NCBI GenBank assembly: GCA_001606155.1
Contig: LODT01000035.1
Location: 1,106,658 to 1,170,657, forward strand
Direction: 5' to 3'
Length of the DNA stretch: 64,000 nucleotides
DNA from: Tieghemostelium lacteum
Lineage: Eukaryota > Evosea > Eumycetozoa > Dictyosteliales > Raperosteliaceae
The notes under the pieces are model-generated. The model saw nothing but the letters and a program-made list of their open reading frames with translations, was not told where the DNA came from and searched no databases. Position numbers and translations under genes: made by a program. Positions 45,268 through 58,600 of this stretch are shown here, one piece after another (position 1 is the stretch's first letter; each line of letters opens with the position of its first letter).

Positions 45268-48200
45268 ATGGATACACAAATAATGAATCCACATGTTATA
45301 AGTAGGTTTCATAGTTAATATAATTTCATAGTTATACCCCCACGATTTTTTTTAACACCAATAACCCCAACTATAGGATTTTATAGCAAAAAAGAGACAG
45401 AGTATTTTGATATTGGAGGAAAGAGAGTTCCTAGACCTTCATTGACAGGGTCTATACCAAGTTGTTGTACTTCAAAGTCACCACTGGTGATTAAGGGTGA
45501 TAACTTGAAACCTCTGCCTGGGATGTCAAAACTAATTACAGTTCAATTCATTCAAGAATCTACCAAAGAGATTATTAGTATTATTAATCCTTTGGATATC
45601 AATATGTGTTGTGATAAATGTTTGACAGTAATTGCACCAGAGGTTCAACAGAGCACAGTCTATCACGTGCGTATTGGAATTAATTGCAGGAAGATTGAAA
45701 AGGCAATTCTTCAGGACAAGAATAATAGTTTGAAATTAGAGAATTTTATGGTACAGGATTTACATCAACCTCACAGCACCAACAATACTACAAATGTAAT
45801 AAGTCTAATGGATAAACTTTCCAATTCAACTGATAGTGTTTTGGAGATTATATCACATAATCATCAACACCATCATCAACATCATATAACCGATCAAGCT
45901 CACCAACAAATTGTAAATAATCACCATCACCACCATCATGAACATATGGAACATGATGAAACTGAACTACATCATCACCATCATCACCATCACCATGAAC
46001 AAGAAGAACACCATGAACACGACGATCTAAGTGAAACTGCAACACTAGTACAAATAACTGATCATGATAGTATGCAAATTGACAGTAATAGTAATAAAAA
46101 TAATAACAATAATAACCATCATACGGATCAAGAACTTGAACAACAAACAGAGCATATACATAGTGATGATCAAGTAATGGAAGCACAGCAACCAGAAGAT
46201 GTATCATCAGATATCAATTCTTATATATTTGAAAATGATGAACATATTCTTTGGAGTAATGAAATTGTAATTGCAATTGATGTCAGTCCAAATAATAATA
46301 GTAATAGTACAACTACAACTAGTAATAATAGTAGTACTGGAAATTCAACAAGTACAACTCCACCACAATCTAAAAACTCTTTCTCTGTTTTGGGTAAAAG
46401 ATCAGCATCTTTACTCTCATCTAGTAACCAGAAATCAAAAGAAAATAACAGTGAGTTAAATAGTAATACCAATAGCAATAATAGAAAGAAAAAATCAAGA
46501 ACATCTAAAGGTGGTCAGAGTACTTCAGCGGATAATGAGAATACATCACGAAGTACTTCAACACCACCTGCTATTCTAACACAAGAAGTAATTCAGCAAC
46601 TTATGAATGGAGATACCGAGATGATAAAGTCATATCTTGAATGTAGAACATTGGAAAACAAAATTGAATATGATTTTGAGAGAAAAGATGAAGATGGATT
46701 CACTCCACTTCACTATTCATGTGCATACGGTATGAATGGTCTAGTTGAATATCTACTGAAATGTGATGTTGATCCCAATAGATCGGATAAAGAAGGTTGG
46801 ACACCACTTCATTGGTCAGTTAAAGCCAATAATTTGGTAGCTATTCACCTATTGTTGGCATATGGTGCTGACCAATCTGTACCTAATAACTCTAACCAAT
46901 ATCCAGTTGAAATGGCATTTGATAAAGGGTTTACTCTTATTGCGGCAACACTTCAAGGTATTGGAGAAGATGAATATAAAAAGAATAATGAACCATTGGT
47001 ATTGATGAGAGACAGTACACATAACCAAACCTATCAAAATCTAATGGATGGAACTACAACCAATCACCATAACCATCGTAATCACCAAAACAATACAAAT
47101 ACACACCAAAATAACAATACGAATAACACCTCCTCTCACAACAATAACAATAACCACAATAATAATAACAACAATACTAATAATAGTAATAACCATTCCA
47201 ATAATAACAATAATCAAATTGCAATTATAGAGACAATTGATGACAATTTGAATGGTGAATTAAAACAACTGCAAAAACACGGATTGGAACCATATGTACC
47301 ACCAGATAACTACAATATTAAGAGTAATGTCATTGAAAAACATAATACACTTAAATTTATTCAAAGTGCAGAGAAATTGGGTCTTACCAGTAGTCACAGA
47401 TCAGCACTTATGGATGCATTCAAGTCACTTCGTACACTAAGATATCGGCTCTTTTGGATTATGTTGACCAACAACCTCTTTATTAAAGTCTGTGAATGGG
47501 ATAGTGACGGTGTAAACTTTTTAGTCTATAATAAGGAGAGTCTATTATCCATTTTGGGTCTTTATTTTGGATTGCGTGGTAGTAACTCTGCAATTGACTG
47601 GATGAGTCATTTGGCGCGTAGAAAATGCAACAAAAACAGTGTATCTGGATCAGGAGATGTTTGGGTAAATTTGAGAGCTAGCACTTTTAATTCTCAAACA
47701 AATCTTGATAAACTAAAAGATATTACATCTGAGAAATCTGATAAGAGAAAATCCGTTAAAGGTGAACCTTCCTCACCATTATTATCACAAATTGAAGAGA
47801 TTAATAATCCCTCTCCCATTCAACATAGTAATAGTAATAACAATAATAGCAATAATAATAATAATAATAATAATAGTAGTAATAGTCAAATGGATATTAT
47901 AAATGATCCAAATATGATTGAAACGATTAGTAATCCAATAATATCAAGTAAAGATTTAAATCATCATTCTCACCACCACCATCACCAACACCATCATCAC
48001 CATTCACCATCAAATAGTCCATCTTCCACTACTATAAATGGTATAAATGTAGCTGGTCTCAATCAGATATCACTTAGTATTATTAATCCTAATCATCCTA
48101 TAGCAAGTAATATTGTAAACAGTTCTCAATCACCATCAGATCAATTAATTATCGTAAATAATGAACATGTGGAACATCAACAGATTTTGGAACACCATGT

Positions 48201-48360
48201 TGTTGATGATCACCACCATCACCACCATCAAGATGATGATCATCACCATCATCATTCAAATGGTGAGTCACACCATATTCATATTGATCATGTACATTTA
48301 GTAGGCCCTGAAGATCACCAAACCAATGATCAGGATGATCATGATGGTTTGGAAATCTAA
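45268..48360 (+). CDS. Ankyrin-repeat protein with possible IPT-like and winged-helix domains
   Basis: Exons 45268-45305 (MDTQIMNPHVIS) and 45387-48360 give 1003 aa; the splice leads into KKETEYFDIGGKRVPRPSLT. Residues 40-125 (SPLVIKGDNLKPLPGMSKLI to GINCRKIEK) look beta-rich and IPT/TIG-like. His-, Asn- and Glu-rich runs follow. Ankyrin repeats at about 445-515: DGFTPLHYSCAYGMNGLVEY, KEGWTPLHWSVKANNLVAIH. At about 680-770: LRYRLFWIMLTNNLFIKVCE, WDSDGVNFLVYNKESLL, YFGLRGSNSAIDWMSHLAR, which recalls the spacing of an HSF/ETS-type winged helix. The C-terminus is His/Asp-rich. Transcription regulator is an inference (compare Spt23/Mga2, IPT plus ankyrin). His runs could bind metal. Confidence 0.7.
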
Positions 48361-48574
48361 TTTCTTTTACTCCTCTTCATAATCATCCTCCAAATAAAAT
48401 ATTTATATATAGATAAAAGTTATTTTATTTATCCAATATCCTAATTACTAATTCTTATTTTCTTTTTTGTTTGTGTTTCCGTACGGTTTTAACTTTAATA
48501 TACATTATTGTGCGGGTATTTATTGAAAGAAGAAGAAGGGGGTGGGATATTTGTAGTATTATATTGTATTATAT

Positions 48575-49099
48575 CTAACTCGATATAAAGGTATTCAACA
48601 GTAAAATTAAAGATGAAATAAATAGAATTGAAAATTGTTGTATTGTGAATATCTCCATTTTGAATGCAGGACTGTTTGTAGTTGTATCTCTTTTGTTACA
48701 TGTGCATGCACTTGTTACGTTAAAAGGTGCTGCTCCTTGACATCTATCCAAAGTTGATGTTGGACAATCTGTTAAATCAGAAGCCCATTTACATTCACCA
48801 AGTGTTATATTAATTGATGGATCATTGGTGTAATTTGCTAAATTTGAAACTGATGAACACCAAATACAACATGCACCTATAATTTATATCCTATAGTTAA
48901 TATCCTTGCCATTAAAGTGTTGTAATTGTCTAGAAACTAGATAATATATACCTCTGCTAGTACATTCTGTTAAGTTTTTACCAAAACAAAATGTTTTATC
49001 ATCAAATGTTCCTTCACTACTTTCCTCTTGTGCTGGAACTATATTACAAAATAATGTTATAAAAACTAAACCTATTACAAATAACTGTAATTTGCTCAT
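48575..49099 (-). CDS. Cys-rich secreted, probably GPI-anchored protein
   Basis: Exons 48952-49099 and 48575-48876 give 149 aa, spliced at CTSRG-ACCIWC. A signal peptide covers residues 1-23 (MSKLQLFVIGLVFITLFCNI). The Cys pattern TFCFGKNLTECTSRGACCIW, GECKWASDLTDCP, DRCQ, ACTCNK resembles a PSI/plexin-type module; Asn sequons (NLT, NYT, NIT, NVT) suggest N-glycosylation. The last ~25 residues are hydrophobic (FSILFISSLILLLNTFISS) after a small-residue stretch, the layout of a GPI-anchor signal. A single membrane helix is the alternative. Function unknown. Confidence 0.75.
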
Positions 49100-50667
49100 T
49101 ATTATTAAAATTCTCGATAACTTAATAAAAAACTAAATGAAATAAAAAAAAAAAAAAAAATTTTTTTAGATATCGAGTTAAATAGTTGGAACGCAGAATT
49201 AAATTCCATTTTAAAATGTAACCCAAAAGAATAAAAAAATATAAACAATCATGTACATAATTATACTTGTAGATCTTAAGTTCAATATGAGGAATTCTTG
49301 TTTCTATTTTTGTTTTTTTAAAGATATTTTTTTTAAGTTGGGAAATCTTTAAATGATATTTTATAATATTTGAAAAAAAGGTTCCTCAAATTTCCTAATT
49401 ATCTATAAAATATATTTGTATCTGTATAACATATTTGATTTAATAATTTTAGCTGATTATGTTGTTTTTATGACTAGGTCCTGATACTAAAGAGATAAAA
49501 AATGACATAAAATTGATGTATTTAAGTTCACATTATTTTGGGAGGTTATAAGTTTGTATTGTGGCAATATAGTGGTGCCTTTTAAAGAGACAAATAACCA
49601 AGTAAAAATTAGTTCATCAATATACTTGAAAAATTGAATTGAAACGATACCAATGATCTAATAACTCAAAAAATTTCAGTATAAAAAATTTTCATCATAA
49701 TATCAACATTGGAAGACGCAGTAATGACATATTTTGACCGTTAAAAATTTTTTTTTTTTTTCTAAAGAGTTTCTGAATCGGACTTGCCTCGTGGTGCCAT
49801 TTTCATGGATGTTGATGAAATGGAATCATTATGCCCCAAACTAGGATCCTTGTTTATATTCCTATTATTGCGCATTTTATTTATATAATGTTATTTATAA
49901 TTTTTTATGATAAAAATAACAATTGCATCATAAGAGCGAACGGCAAGATGCAGTATCTATTTAACAAAAAAAATTTTACTACTGATCATTTGAATTTTAG
50001 ATTTACAACTTAAAGAAATATATAATTATTCATTTCTTCCTGATTCTTTTTCTGTGTAATCAATAAAAAAATAGATATCGTGTACACTATATATATTTAA
50101 GGTATAGTATAGATTAATTAAATCTTAAATCGTTACTAGTTTAAGATCATTGCGTGAATTTAAATTTAAAATCGCAAAGATATAATCATCAACAGAAAAC
50201 ACACATAAAAATATCTATTTTTAACTTTTTTTTATATTTTTTAAATAACATAATTTTTATCTGTTATTTTTTCATATAATCCAAAAAACTCACACCTACC
50301 CACACTTTTCAGATGTGTTTATTGTTATTTGTTGTTAACGGTAAAACAATGTGTTTAAACAACATCAAACCCCCAATCCAAAGATTATTTATTATTTAAA
50401 TTCTATATATAATTTTATGACATGATTATGACCATTTAATTGTCGAATTTAAATTCACAAATAGCGATATATTTCATCATTGTGTGACACAAATATTATA
50501 AATTAGAGTCGGCTTCTTAATTTTATTTTTATTTTATTTTTAACAAAATAGTCTAAACTTGTAATATTAATATTTAATTATTATTTCTATAGATAATCAG
50601 TTTTTTTTACATTATTTAATTTATAAATATAATATATAAAAATATCTAGATTGATTTAGAAAGAAAA
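49100..50667. other. Long intergenic region upstream of the ABCG pair
   Basis: About 1.6 kb of AT-rich DNA. A short exon-like stretch (49766-49846, listed separately) is the only protein-like signal. Near 50290 is CTCACACCTACCCACAC, the complement of a G-box-like word, 370 bases before the ABCG start. Confidence 0.45.
49766..49846 (+). pseudogene. Exon-like protein relic of unknown origin
   Basis: After a T-run and CTAAAG (acceptor-like), one frame reads VSESDLPRGAIFMDVDEMES, then LCPKLGS. Its composition is strikingly protein-like for this AT-rich spacer. A GT follows near 49848. No start codon or flanking exons were found, and I do not recognise the family. It is possibly a relic of a duplicated gene, or chance. 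Confidence 0.25.
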
Positions 50668-53600
50668 ATGGAACAAGAAACCAATGATGGTTCTGTTCAA
50701 ATGGAGATTATTCCAATAAATAACAATAATAGTATTGAAAATCATAATGAAGCTATTGGAAATAGTGTAAAGAGAACTATTTCCATGTTTGGTGATAGAG
50801 ATGAAGTACATTCTGGAGGTGCATTAAAAGATGGTTTTAATGTAACTGCTAAAGGTCTTACTGTAAAGGTTGGAAGTGAAAAGAAAAAGAATCTAAAGAA
50901 TATTCTTACAGATTTAAATTTCTTTTTAAAACCTGGTTCAATGACATTGTTATTGGGTGCACCTGGATGTGGTAAAACATCACTTTTCAAAGTATTAGCA
51001 CACCAATTACATAATGAGACTATTGAAGGTTCAGTTCTATTCAATGGCTCACAAGCACATGGTCCAACACATCACCGTGATGTAGGATATGTAGTACAGG
51101 AGGATCATCATATGGCACCATTTACAGTTAGAGAAACTTTTAAATTCTCTGCCGATTTGCAAATGGATGAAAATGTCACTGAACAAGAGAAAAACGAAAG
51201 AGTAGATTATATATTAAAGAATTTAGATTTAACCAAACAACAAGACACCGTAGTAGGAAATGAATTCCTTAGAGGTGTTTCTGGTGGTCAAAAGAAACGT
51301 GTAACCATCGGTGTTGAATTGGTCAAAAATCCAAAATTATTCCTTATGGATGAACCAACAACTGGTTTAGATTCTCAGACTTCACTTGATGTATGTGTTT
51401 ATAATACCTCTTCAAAACTAAAAAGAGTTACTAATATTTTATCATTTATTAAATAGTTGATTAAATTCATGAAAGATAAAGTTCAAAAAGAGAATATGTC
51501 ATGTTTAATTGCATTGCTACAACCAGGTATTGAAATTACAAAATTATTTGATTTCTTGATGATTATGAATGAAGGTGAGATGGTATATTTTGGACCAATG
51601 AATGATGCTATTGGATATTTTGAAGATTTAGGTTTCAAATTACCAACTCATCACAATCCAGCTGAGTTCTTCCAAGAGATTGTAAATGAACCAGAATTAT
51701 ATTATCCAGGTGAAGGTGAACCACCCCTTAGAGGAACCGAGGACTTTGCACAAGCTTACAAGAAATCTGAAATGTATAGACAAATTAATAACGAATTGGC
51801 CAATAATATTCCAAATCCATTGGATTACAAAGATGGAACTGATCGTGCTAAATATCCAACAACTCTACGTTACCAAATTCATTTGACAACCATTAGAGCA
51901 TTCAAGATGTTGATTAGTAATCCAATTGCAGTTCGTATGAGAATTATGAAATCTATAGTTATGGGTCTGATTTTAGGATCTCTCTATTGGAATCTCAGCA
52001 CATCACAAGCAGATGCCAATAATCGTTCAGGTCTTATTTTCTTTGCTCTTCTCTTTATTGTATTTGGTGGTTTTGGTGCTATTGCTGTACTGTTTGAACA
52101 AAGAGAGGTATTTTATATACAGAAGGATGGAAAGTATTATAGAACTTTCTCATTCTTTATATCATTGATTTTCTCAGAGATTCCGATATCGTTTTTAGAG
52201 ACGGTGATCTTTGTGGTTCTGGTCTATTGGATGTGTGGTTTACAGGCTAACGCAGAGAAGTTTATATACTTTTTCTTATTGTGTTTTGTCAGTGATATTC
52301 AGTCGCAATCTTTCTTTAAGATGGTCACTGCATTCTCTCCAAATGCAATTATCGCATCTGTTTTAGCTCCTGCAATGATGGCTCCATTCTTGTTGTTCTC
52401 AGGTTTCATGGTACCCAAACCATCCATTAAAGGCTGGTATATCTGGCTGTACTGGATCAGTCCAATCAAATATGGTTTCGAAGGTCTCATGTCAAATGAA
52501 CATCACGGTAACCACTACACATGTACCGACTCTGAATTGATGCCACCTAGAATTCTCCCAAACTTTGCAGCTCCATACCCAGAAGGTTTCAATAGTACCC
52601 AATTCTGTCCATACACTGATGGTGATCAATTCCTCGATAACTTGGGTATGCCACAAAACAATTGGTTCAAATGGATTGATTTGTTAGTTGTCTTTGCTTT
52701 TGGTGCTTTGTATTCAATTTTAATGTACTTCTTCTTAAAGAAAGTACATTATGATCCAAGAGCTGCCAATGCTGCAATGGAAAAAGCAATGAAAAAGAGA
52801 GCTGCTCGTTATAACAAAAAGAGAGAAGCTCGTGTTAAAGTCAAATCCACAAAGATGGCTAAGATCCAAAAAGAAATTCCATTGGGTTGTTACATGCAAT
52901 GGAAAGATCTTGTTTATGAGGTCGATATTAAAAAGGATGGTAAAAAACAAAGATTACGTCTACTCAAAGATATCAATGGTTATGTTAAACCAGGTATGTT
53001 GTTGGCACTTATGGGTCCATCTGGTGCTGGTAAGAGTACTCTTTTGGATGTTCTTGCCAATAGAAAGACTGGTGGTCACATTAGCGGTGAAATGTTAATT
53101 AATGGTCAACCAAGATCCAATTTCTTTACTAGAATTTCTGGTTATGTTGAACAATTGGATATTCTTCCACCAACTCAAACTGTCAGAGAAGCCATTCAAT
53201 TCTCTGCAAAATGTCGTTTACCACAAGATATGCCACTAACACAAAAACTCGAATTTGCTGAAAATATTTTGGAAACTTTGAATCTTTTAAAGATTGCTAA
53301 TCGTCCAATTGGTCATGGTGAAGAAGGTCTTTCATTATCACAAAGAAAGAGAGTTAATATCGGTATTGAATTGGCTTCTGATCCACAATTGATTTTCCTT
53401 GATGAACCAACATCAGGTTTAGATTCATCAGCTGCTCTTAAAGTAATGAATTTGATCAAGAAGATTGCATCATCTGGACGTTCAGTTATTTGTACTATCC
53501 ATCAACCATCAACTTCAATCTTTAAGAAATTTGATCATTTATTGCTCTTGAAGAAAGGTGGTGAGACTGTATTCTTTGGTCCAACTGGTGACATGTCTGC

Positions 53601-54741
53601 TATTGTATTGAAATACTTTGAAGATCATGGACTTGTTTGTGATCCACTTAAGAATCCAGCTGAATTTATTTTGGAAGTAACTGATGATGTTGTTAATACC
53701 AAAGTAAATGGTGTTGAAACCACATTTGATGCAGTTCAAGCATTTAATGAATCTACATTCAATCAAGATTTGGTAGCTAACTTACAACAGGGTGTAATGC
53801 CAGTAGGAACTAAAGTTCCATTTTTCAAAGGTAAATACTCATCAAGTACCCAAACTCAATTCCGTGAACTCTTTAAGAGAGCATGGTTGGCACAAGTCAG
53901 AAGAGTTCAAAATATCAAGACTCGTTTGATGCGTTCACTCATGTTAGGTTTGATTCTTGGTACTTTGTATCTACAGATGCCACTCGATCAAGAGAACATC
54001 TACAATCGTGTATCCAATCTCTTCTTTTCACTTATGTTTGGTGGTATGGCAGGTATGAGTACTATTCCAATCGTCAACATTGAAAGAGGTGTTTTCTACA
54101 GAGAACAAGGTGCTGGTATGTACCGTATCTGGATCTACGTTCTAACATTCATCGTAACCGATCTTCCATGGGTATTCTTGTCAGCTGTAATCTACAACAT
54201 TCCAAATTACTTCATTTCCGGATTGTATCTAGGCACCCATGGTGAACCATTCTTCTACCAGACATTTATCAGTTTCCTCACTTACCTTACATTCTCATTA
54301 CTTGCAATGGTCTTAGCATGTGTATTCCCAACAGATGAAATTGCCCATGCACTTGGTGGTGTATTCCTCAGTATTGCATCACTCTTTGCAGGATTCATGA
54401 TTCCACCAGGTTCCATTCCAAAAGGATGGAAATGGTTCTACCATTTGGATCCAATCAAATATCCATTACAATCTGTTATGATTACAGAGTTCCAGGATAT
54501 CACATTCCACTGCCCAGACAATGAAGGTGCAGTTCCAGTTCCAGTTCCAACTAACACAACCGATGTAGGTTACGCCGTCAAATACTTCTGTCCAGTTACC
54601 AGTGGTCAACAAATCCTTGACCAATATGAAATGGAAAATGACAATCTCTACACCAATCTTGCTGTAATTTTAGCTTATGAAGTATTCTTTATCATTTGTG
54701 TTTTCATTGCTCTCACTTTTATTAGACATCAAACTAAATAA
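50668..54741 (+). CDS. Full-size ABCG (PDR-type) transporter, copy 1
   Basis: Exons 50668-51390 and 51457-54741 give 1335 aa. The 66-nt intron sits between the Walker B and the H-loop region ([19 protein letters not shown]). Layout NBD-TMD-NBD-TMD. NBD1: [47 protein letters not shown]2: [38 protein letters not shown] with an altered signature, [13 protein letters not shown]. Each TMD has six helices, with a large Cys-bearing loop before the last helix. Pleiotropic-drug-resistance type exporter in plasma or endosomal membrane. It lies head-to-tail with a paralogue 860 bases downstream and shares near-identical stretches with it in NBD2. Confidence 0.94.
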
Positions 54742-55601
54742 TATAAATATAAAAACTCAAATAATATAATTAACTTATAATTTACAATAAAATATTTATT
54801 AATATATAATTAATATAATATAATCATTAAAACAATATTCACTGAAATTTTCTTAATAAGTTTTAAATTTTAATTAATTAATTGGTAAAATCTTATTTGA
54901 AAAGTTAAAAAACGCCAATTTTTTTTTATATAAAAAAAACTTGATTACTTGCAATATAAATAACCATATAAGTTAATTAATTTGACTTGCAATGAGGGAA
55001 ACTATTTGAATGGTATCAAGTTGAAAACATGTAGAGTTTTTCTAAAAAGAAACAAACACACCACCTACTCAAGAGCTGTGTTGATTGGTGGAAAAAAAAA
55101 AAACTTAATATTTGTGGTGTGGTTATCATGTGATGCATGTGTAAAGATTTTGTTTTTTTAGAATATCAATCATGTTTTAAAAATGTTGCATATTTTTATA
55201 AATAATTTTTTGTTCAAGTTGCTATAATTGTAACTTTTCAAATGATATTTTAACAATAATAGTACTAGGTATATTAGATCACACACCATAAATTTAGTAT
55301 AACAAATACAAATAATATAAAAAAATTTTTTATTTATTATTTTTTAATCTATAAAACACATTTATTTGTTTTCAATACGCAATCACAATTTTAAAATAAT
55401 ATTAAGAATTATCCACCCAAAAGACTATTTTTAAGATTTGTCATTATTTTTTTTTTATTTTGATTAATTGGTTTATCTTTCCAATTCTTTAAAAGTTATT
55501 AAACAATATATAAATTATTATTCCACAATATAGGAGAAGGAAAACAAAAGTAGACATTTACCAAAAACATTTATTATTTATACAGTATTTCCTATAACAA
55601 A
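54742..55601. other. Intergenic region between the two ABCG genes
   Basis: About 860 AT-rich bases with poly(T) and poly(A) tracts. A GTGTGGTTATCATGTG word near 55120 is the only G/T-rich element seen. No gene seen. Confidence 0.4.
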
Positions 55602-58600
55602 ATGGAGGAAATACAATTAGAGGAATTAAATCAATTTGAAAATAATAATAATTCTAATCAGAATAGTAATGAAAATACTATGGTTGAAATTCCTGAAATT
55701 ACAATTGATAACCATATAATTCCAAATAATAATAATAATAATAATATAGTATCGAATAGTAATAGTAATCTTTCTAGATCAATTGGTGGAGTATATAATA
55801 ATAACTCTCCAACTTTAAATAGACTACATAGTAGTCATAATTTCATTAAAGTTCAAGATGATGACACTAAAAATCAATGCGATAATAAGAGGGTTGATAA
55901 GAATTCAATGTTTGTAACTGCCAAAAACATGTCTTTACATGTAAAAAACAGAGTTAATGATAAAGATATTCTAAAAGATATAAGTTTCTTTTTAAAACCT
56001 GGTTCAATGGTTATGGTCCTGGGGTCTCCAGGGTGTGGTAAATCATCTCTTATGAAATGTCTCTCACTGATGACACGTGAAGATGAACATGTCTCTGGTA
56101 AATTGTTATTCAATGGTTCCCCAGGTAATCCAAAGACGCATCATAGACATGTTTCCTATGTGGTACAGGAGGATCATCATATGGCCACTCTGACAGTTCG
56201 TGAGACTTTTAAATTCTCTGCAGATTTACAAATGCCAGAATCAACAACAGAAGAACAAAAGAATCAAAGAGTAGATCAAATTCTTCAATTTTTAGATCTT
56301 GAAAAACAACAAGATACAGTTGTTGGAAATGAATTTCTAAGGGGTATTTCTGGAGGTCAAAAGAAACGTGTAACTATCGGTGTTGAATTGGTCAAAGATT
56401 CCAAATTATTCTTATTAGATGAACCAACAACAGGATTAGATTCTTCTATATCTCTAGAGGTAAGTTCATTAATTTATTTAAAAAATATGATGGTTATTAA
56501 CATACCTTATATTTTTATAGCTAATGAAAAAAATTAAAGATAAAGTTGAAAGAGAGAAAATGGCTTGTATTATATCACTATTGCAACCAGGTATAGAGAT
56601 TACAAAATTGTTTGATTATTTGATGATTATGAATGAAGGTGAGATGGTATATTTTGGACCAATGAATAGTGCTATTGGATATTTTGAAGATTTAGGTTTC
56701 AAGTTACCATCTCATCACAATCCAGCTGAATTCTTCCAAGAGATTGTTGACGAACCAGAACTATATTATCCAGGTGAAGGTGAACCACCTTTAAGAGGAT
56801 CTTCAGATTTCTCTGATGCCTACAAGAGATCTGATTTATGTAGACAGATTAATGATTTTATTGACTCTCACACACCTGATCCAAATGATTTTGAAGATAA
56901 TTCCAATGAGAGTGAATATCCATCTTCAACTAAATACCAAATTCTTATGGTTAGTAAAAGAGCTTTGAAAATGGTATTTTCAAATTTAGTTGACATTAGA
57001 ATGCGTATTCTCAAATCAGTGGTTGTTGGTCTAATTCTTGGATCGCTATATTGGAAATTGGATAACGATCAAGAAGGTGGAAACAACAGATCTGGTCTAT
57101 TTTTCTTTGCTATGCTTTCCATTCTATTTGGTGGTTTTTCAGAGATTGGTTTACTTTTCAATCAAAGGGATGTATTCTATCTACAAAGAGATTGGAAATA
57201 TCATAGTACAATTTCATACTTTATATCACTTCTCATTTCAGAGATGCCAATGGATATTATAGAATCTATAATATTCTCAACTATAGTCTATTGGATGACA
57301 GGTCTTCAACACAGTGCCGAAAAATTTATTTTTTTCCTATTGGCTTCCTTTGTAAATACAGTTCTTGGTCATGCATTGGTTAGAGGTGTTTCTACAATCT
57401 CCAAAAACATTCATTTAGCATCAACACTAGCTCCAGTGGTTTTGGCTCCATTGGCACTTTTGGCTGGTTTTATGATCTTCAAACCACAGATACCTGGATG
57501 GTGGATATGGTTGTTTTGGATCTCACCAGTACACTATGTATTCGAAGGTATCATGTCCAATGAACATTATGGAAAGGTTTATAGATGCGAGCCCCATGAA
57601 CTTATTCCACCTCCAATTATACCAAATTTCAATGTATCCTATCCTCAAGGTTTTGAAGGTAACCAGGCATGTCCATATCAAAATGGTAATCAATTCCTCG
57701 AACGTTTGGGATTTGCACAAAATAATTGGTTCAAATGGGTTGATCTTGCCATTACATGCGCATTTATTATATTGTATTGGATTTGGGCTTACATTGCATT
57801 GAGAAAACTGTCATTCCATAATATCAGAAACCAAGATAAATCTAAATCAAAAAAGAAATCTATTGTTAAAAAGCATCAGTTATCAACTTCTAGTACCTCC
57901 ATTGACAATTCATCACACAAAGGAAAAGAATTGGAAAGCCGAAGATCTTCATCAACTATTTTTGTTAGACCTGATGATACAAAACTTCAAAATAATGGTT
58001 GTTACGTGCAATGGAAGAATCTGGTCTATGAAGTAGACGTTAAAAAGGATCGTAAAACTCATAAATTGCGTCTTTTAAATGAAATTAATGGGTATGTTAA
58101 ACCTGGTATGTTGTTGGCACTTATGGGTCCATCTGGTGCTGGTAAGAGTACTCTTTTGGATGTTCTTGCCAATAGAAAGACTGGTGGTTACACAAGTGGT
58201 CAGATTCTAATTGATGGTCAACCTAGAACAAAGTTCTTTACCAGAATTTCAGCCTATGTTGAACAAATGGATATTCTTCCACCAACTCAAACTGTCAGAG
58301 AAGCCATTCAATTCTCTGCAAAATGTCGTTTACCACAAGATATGCCAACAGAAGAGAAACTAGAATATGTAGAAAACATTCTTGGAACTCTTAATCTCAT
58401 GAAAATTGCAAATCGTCTCATTGGTCAAGGTGAGGAAAACCTCTCTCTATCACAAAGAAAGAGAGTTAATATCGGTATTGAATTGGCTTCTGATCCCAAG
58501 CTACTTTTCCTTGATGAGCCAACATCAGGTTTAGATTCATCAGCTGCTCTTAAAGTAATGAATTTGATCAAGAAGATTGCATCATCTGGACGTTCAGTTA

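Noticed and set aside
49831-50013. 60-codon plus-strand frame in the ABCG upstream region
   Set aside because: It has an irregular composition, no homologous look and no promoter or splice support. A different frame in the same place carries the more protein-like stretch.
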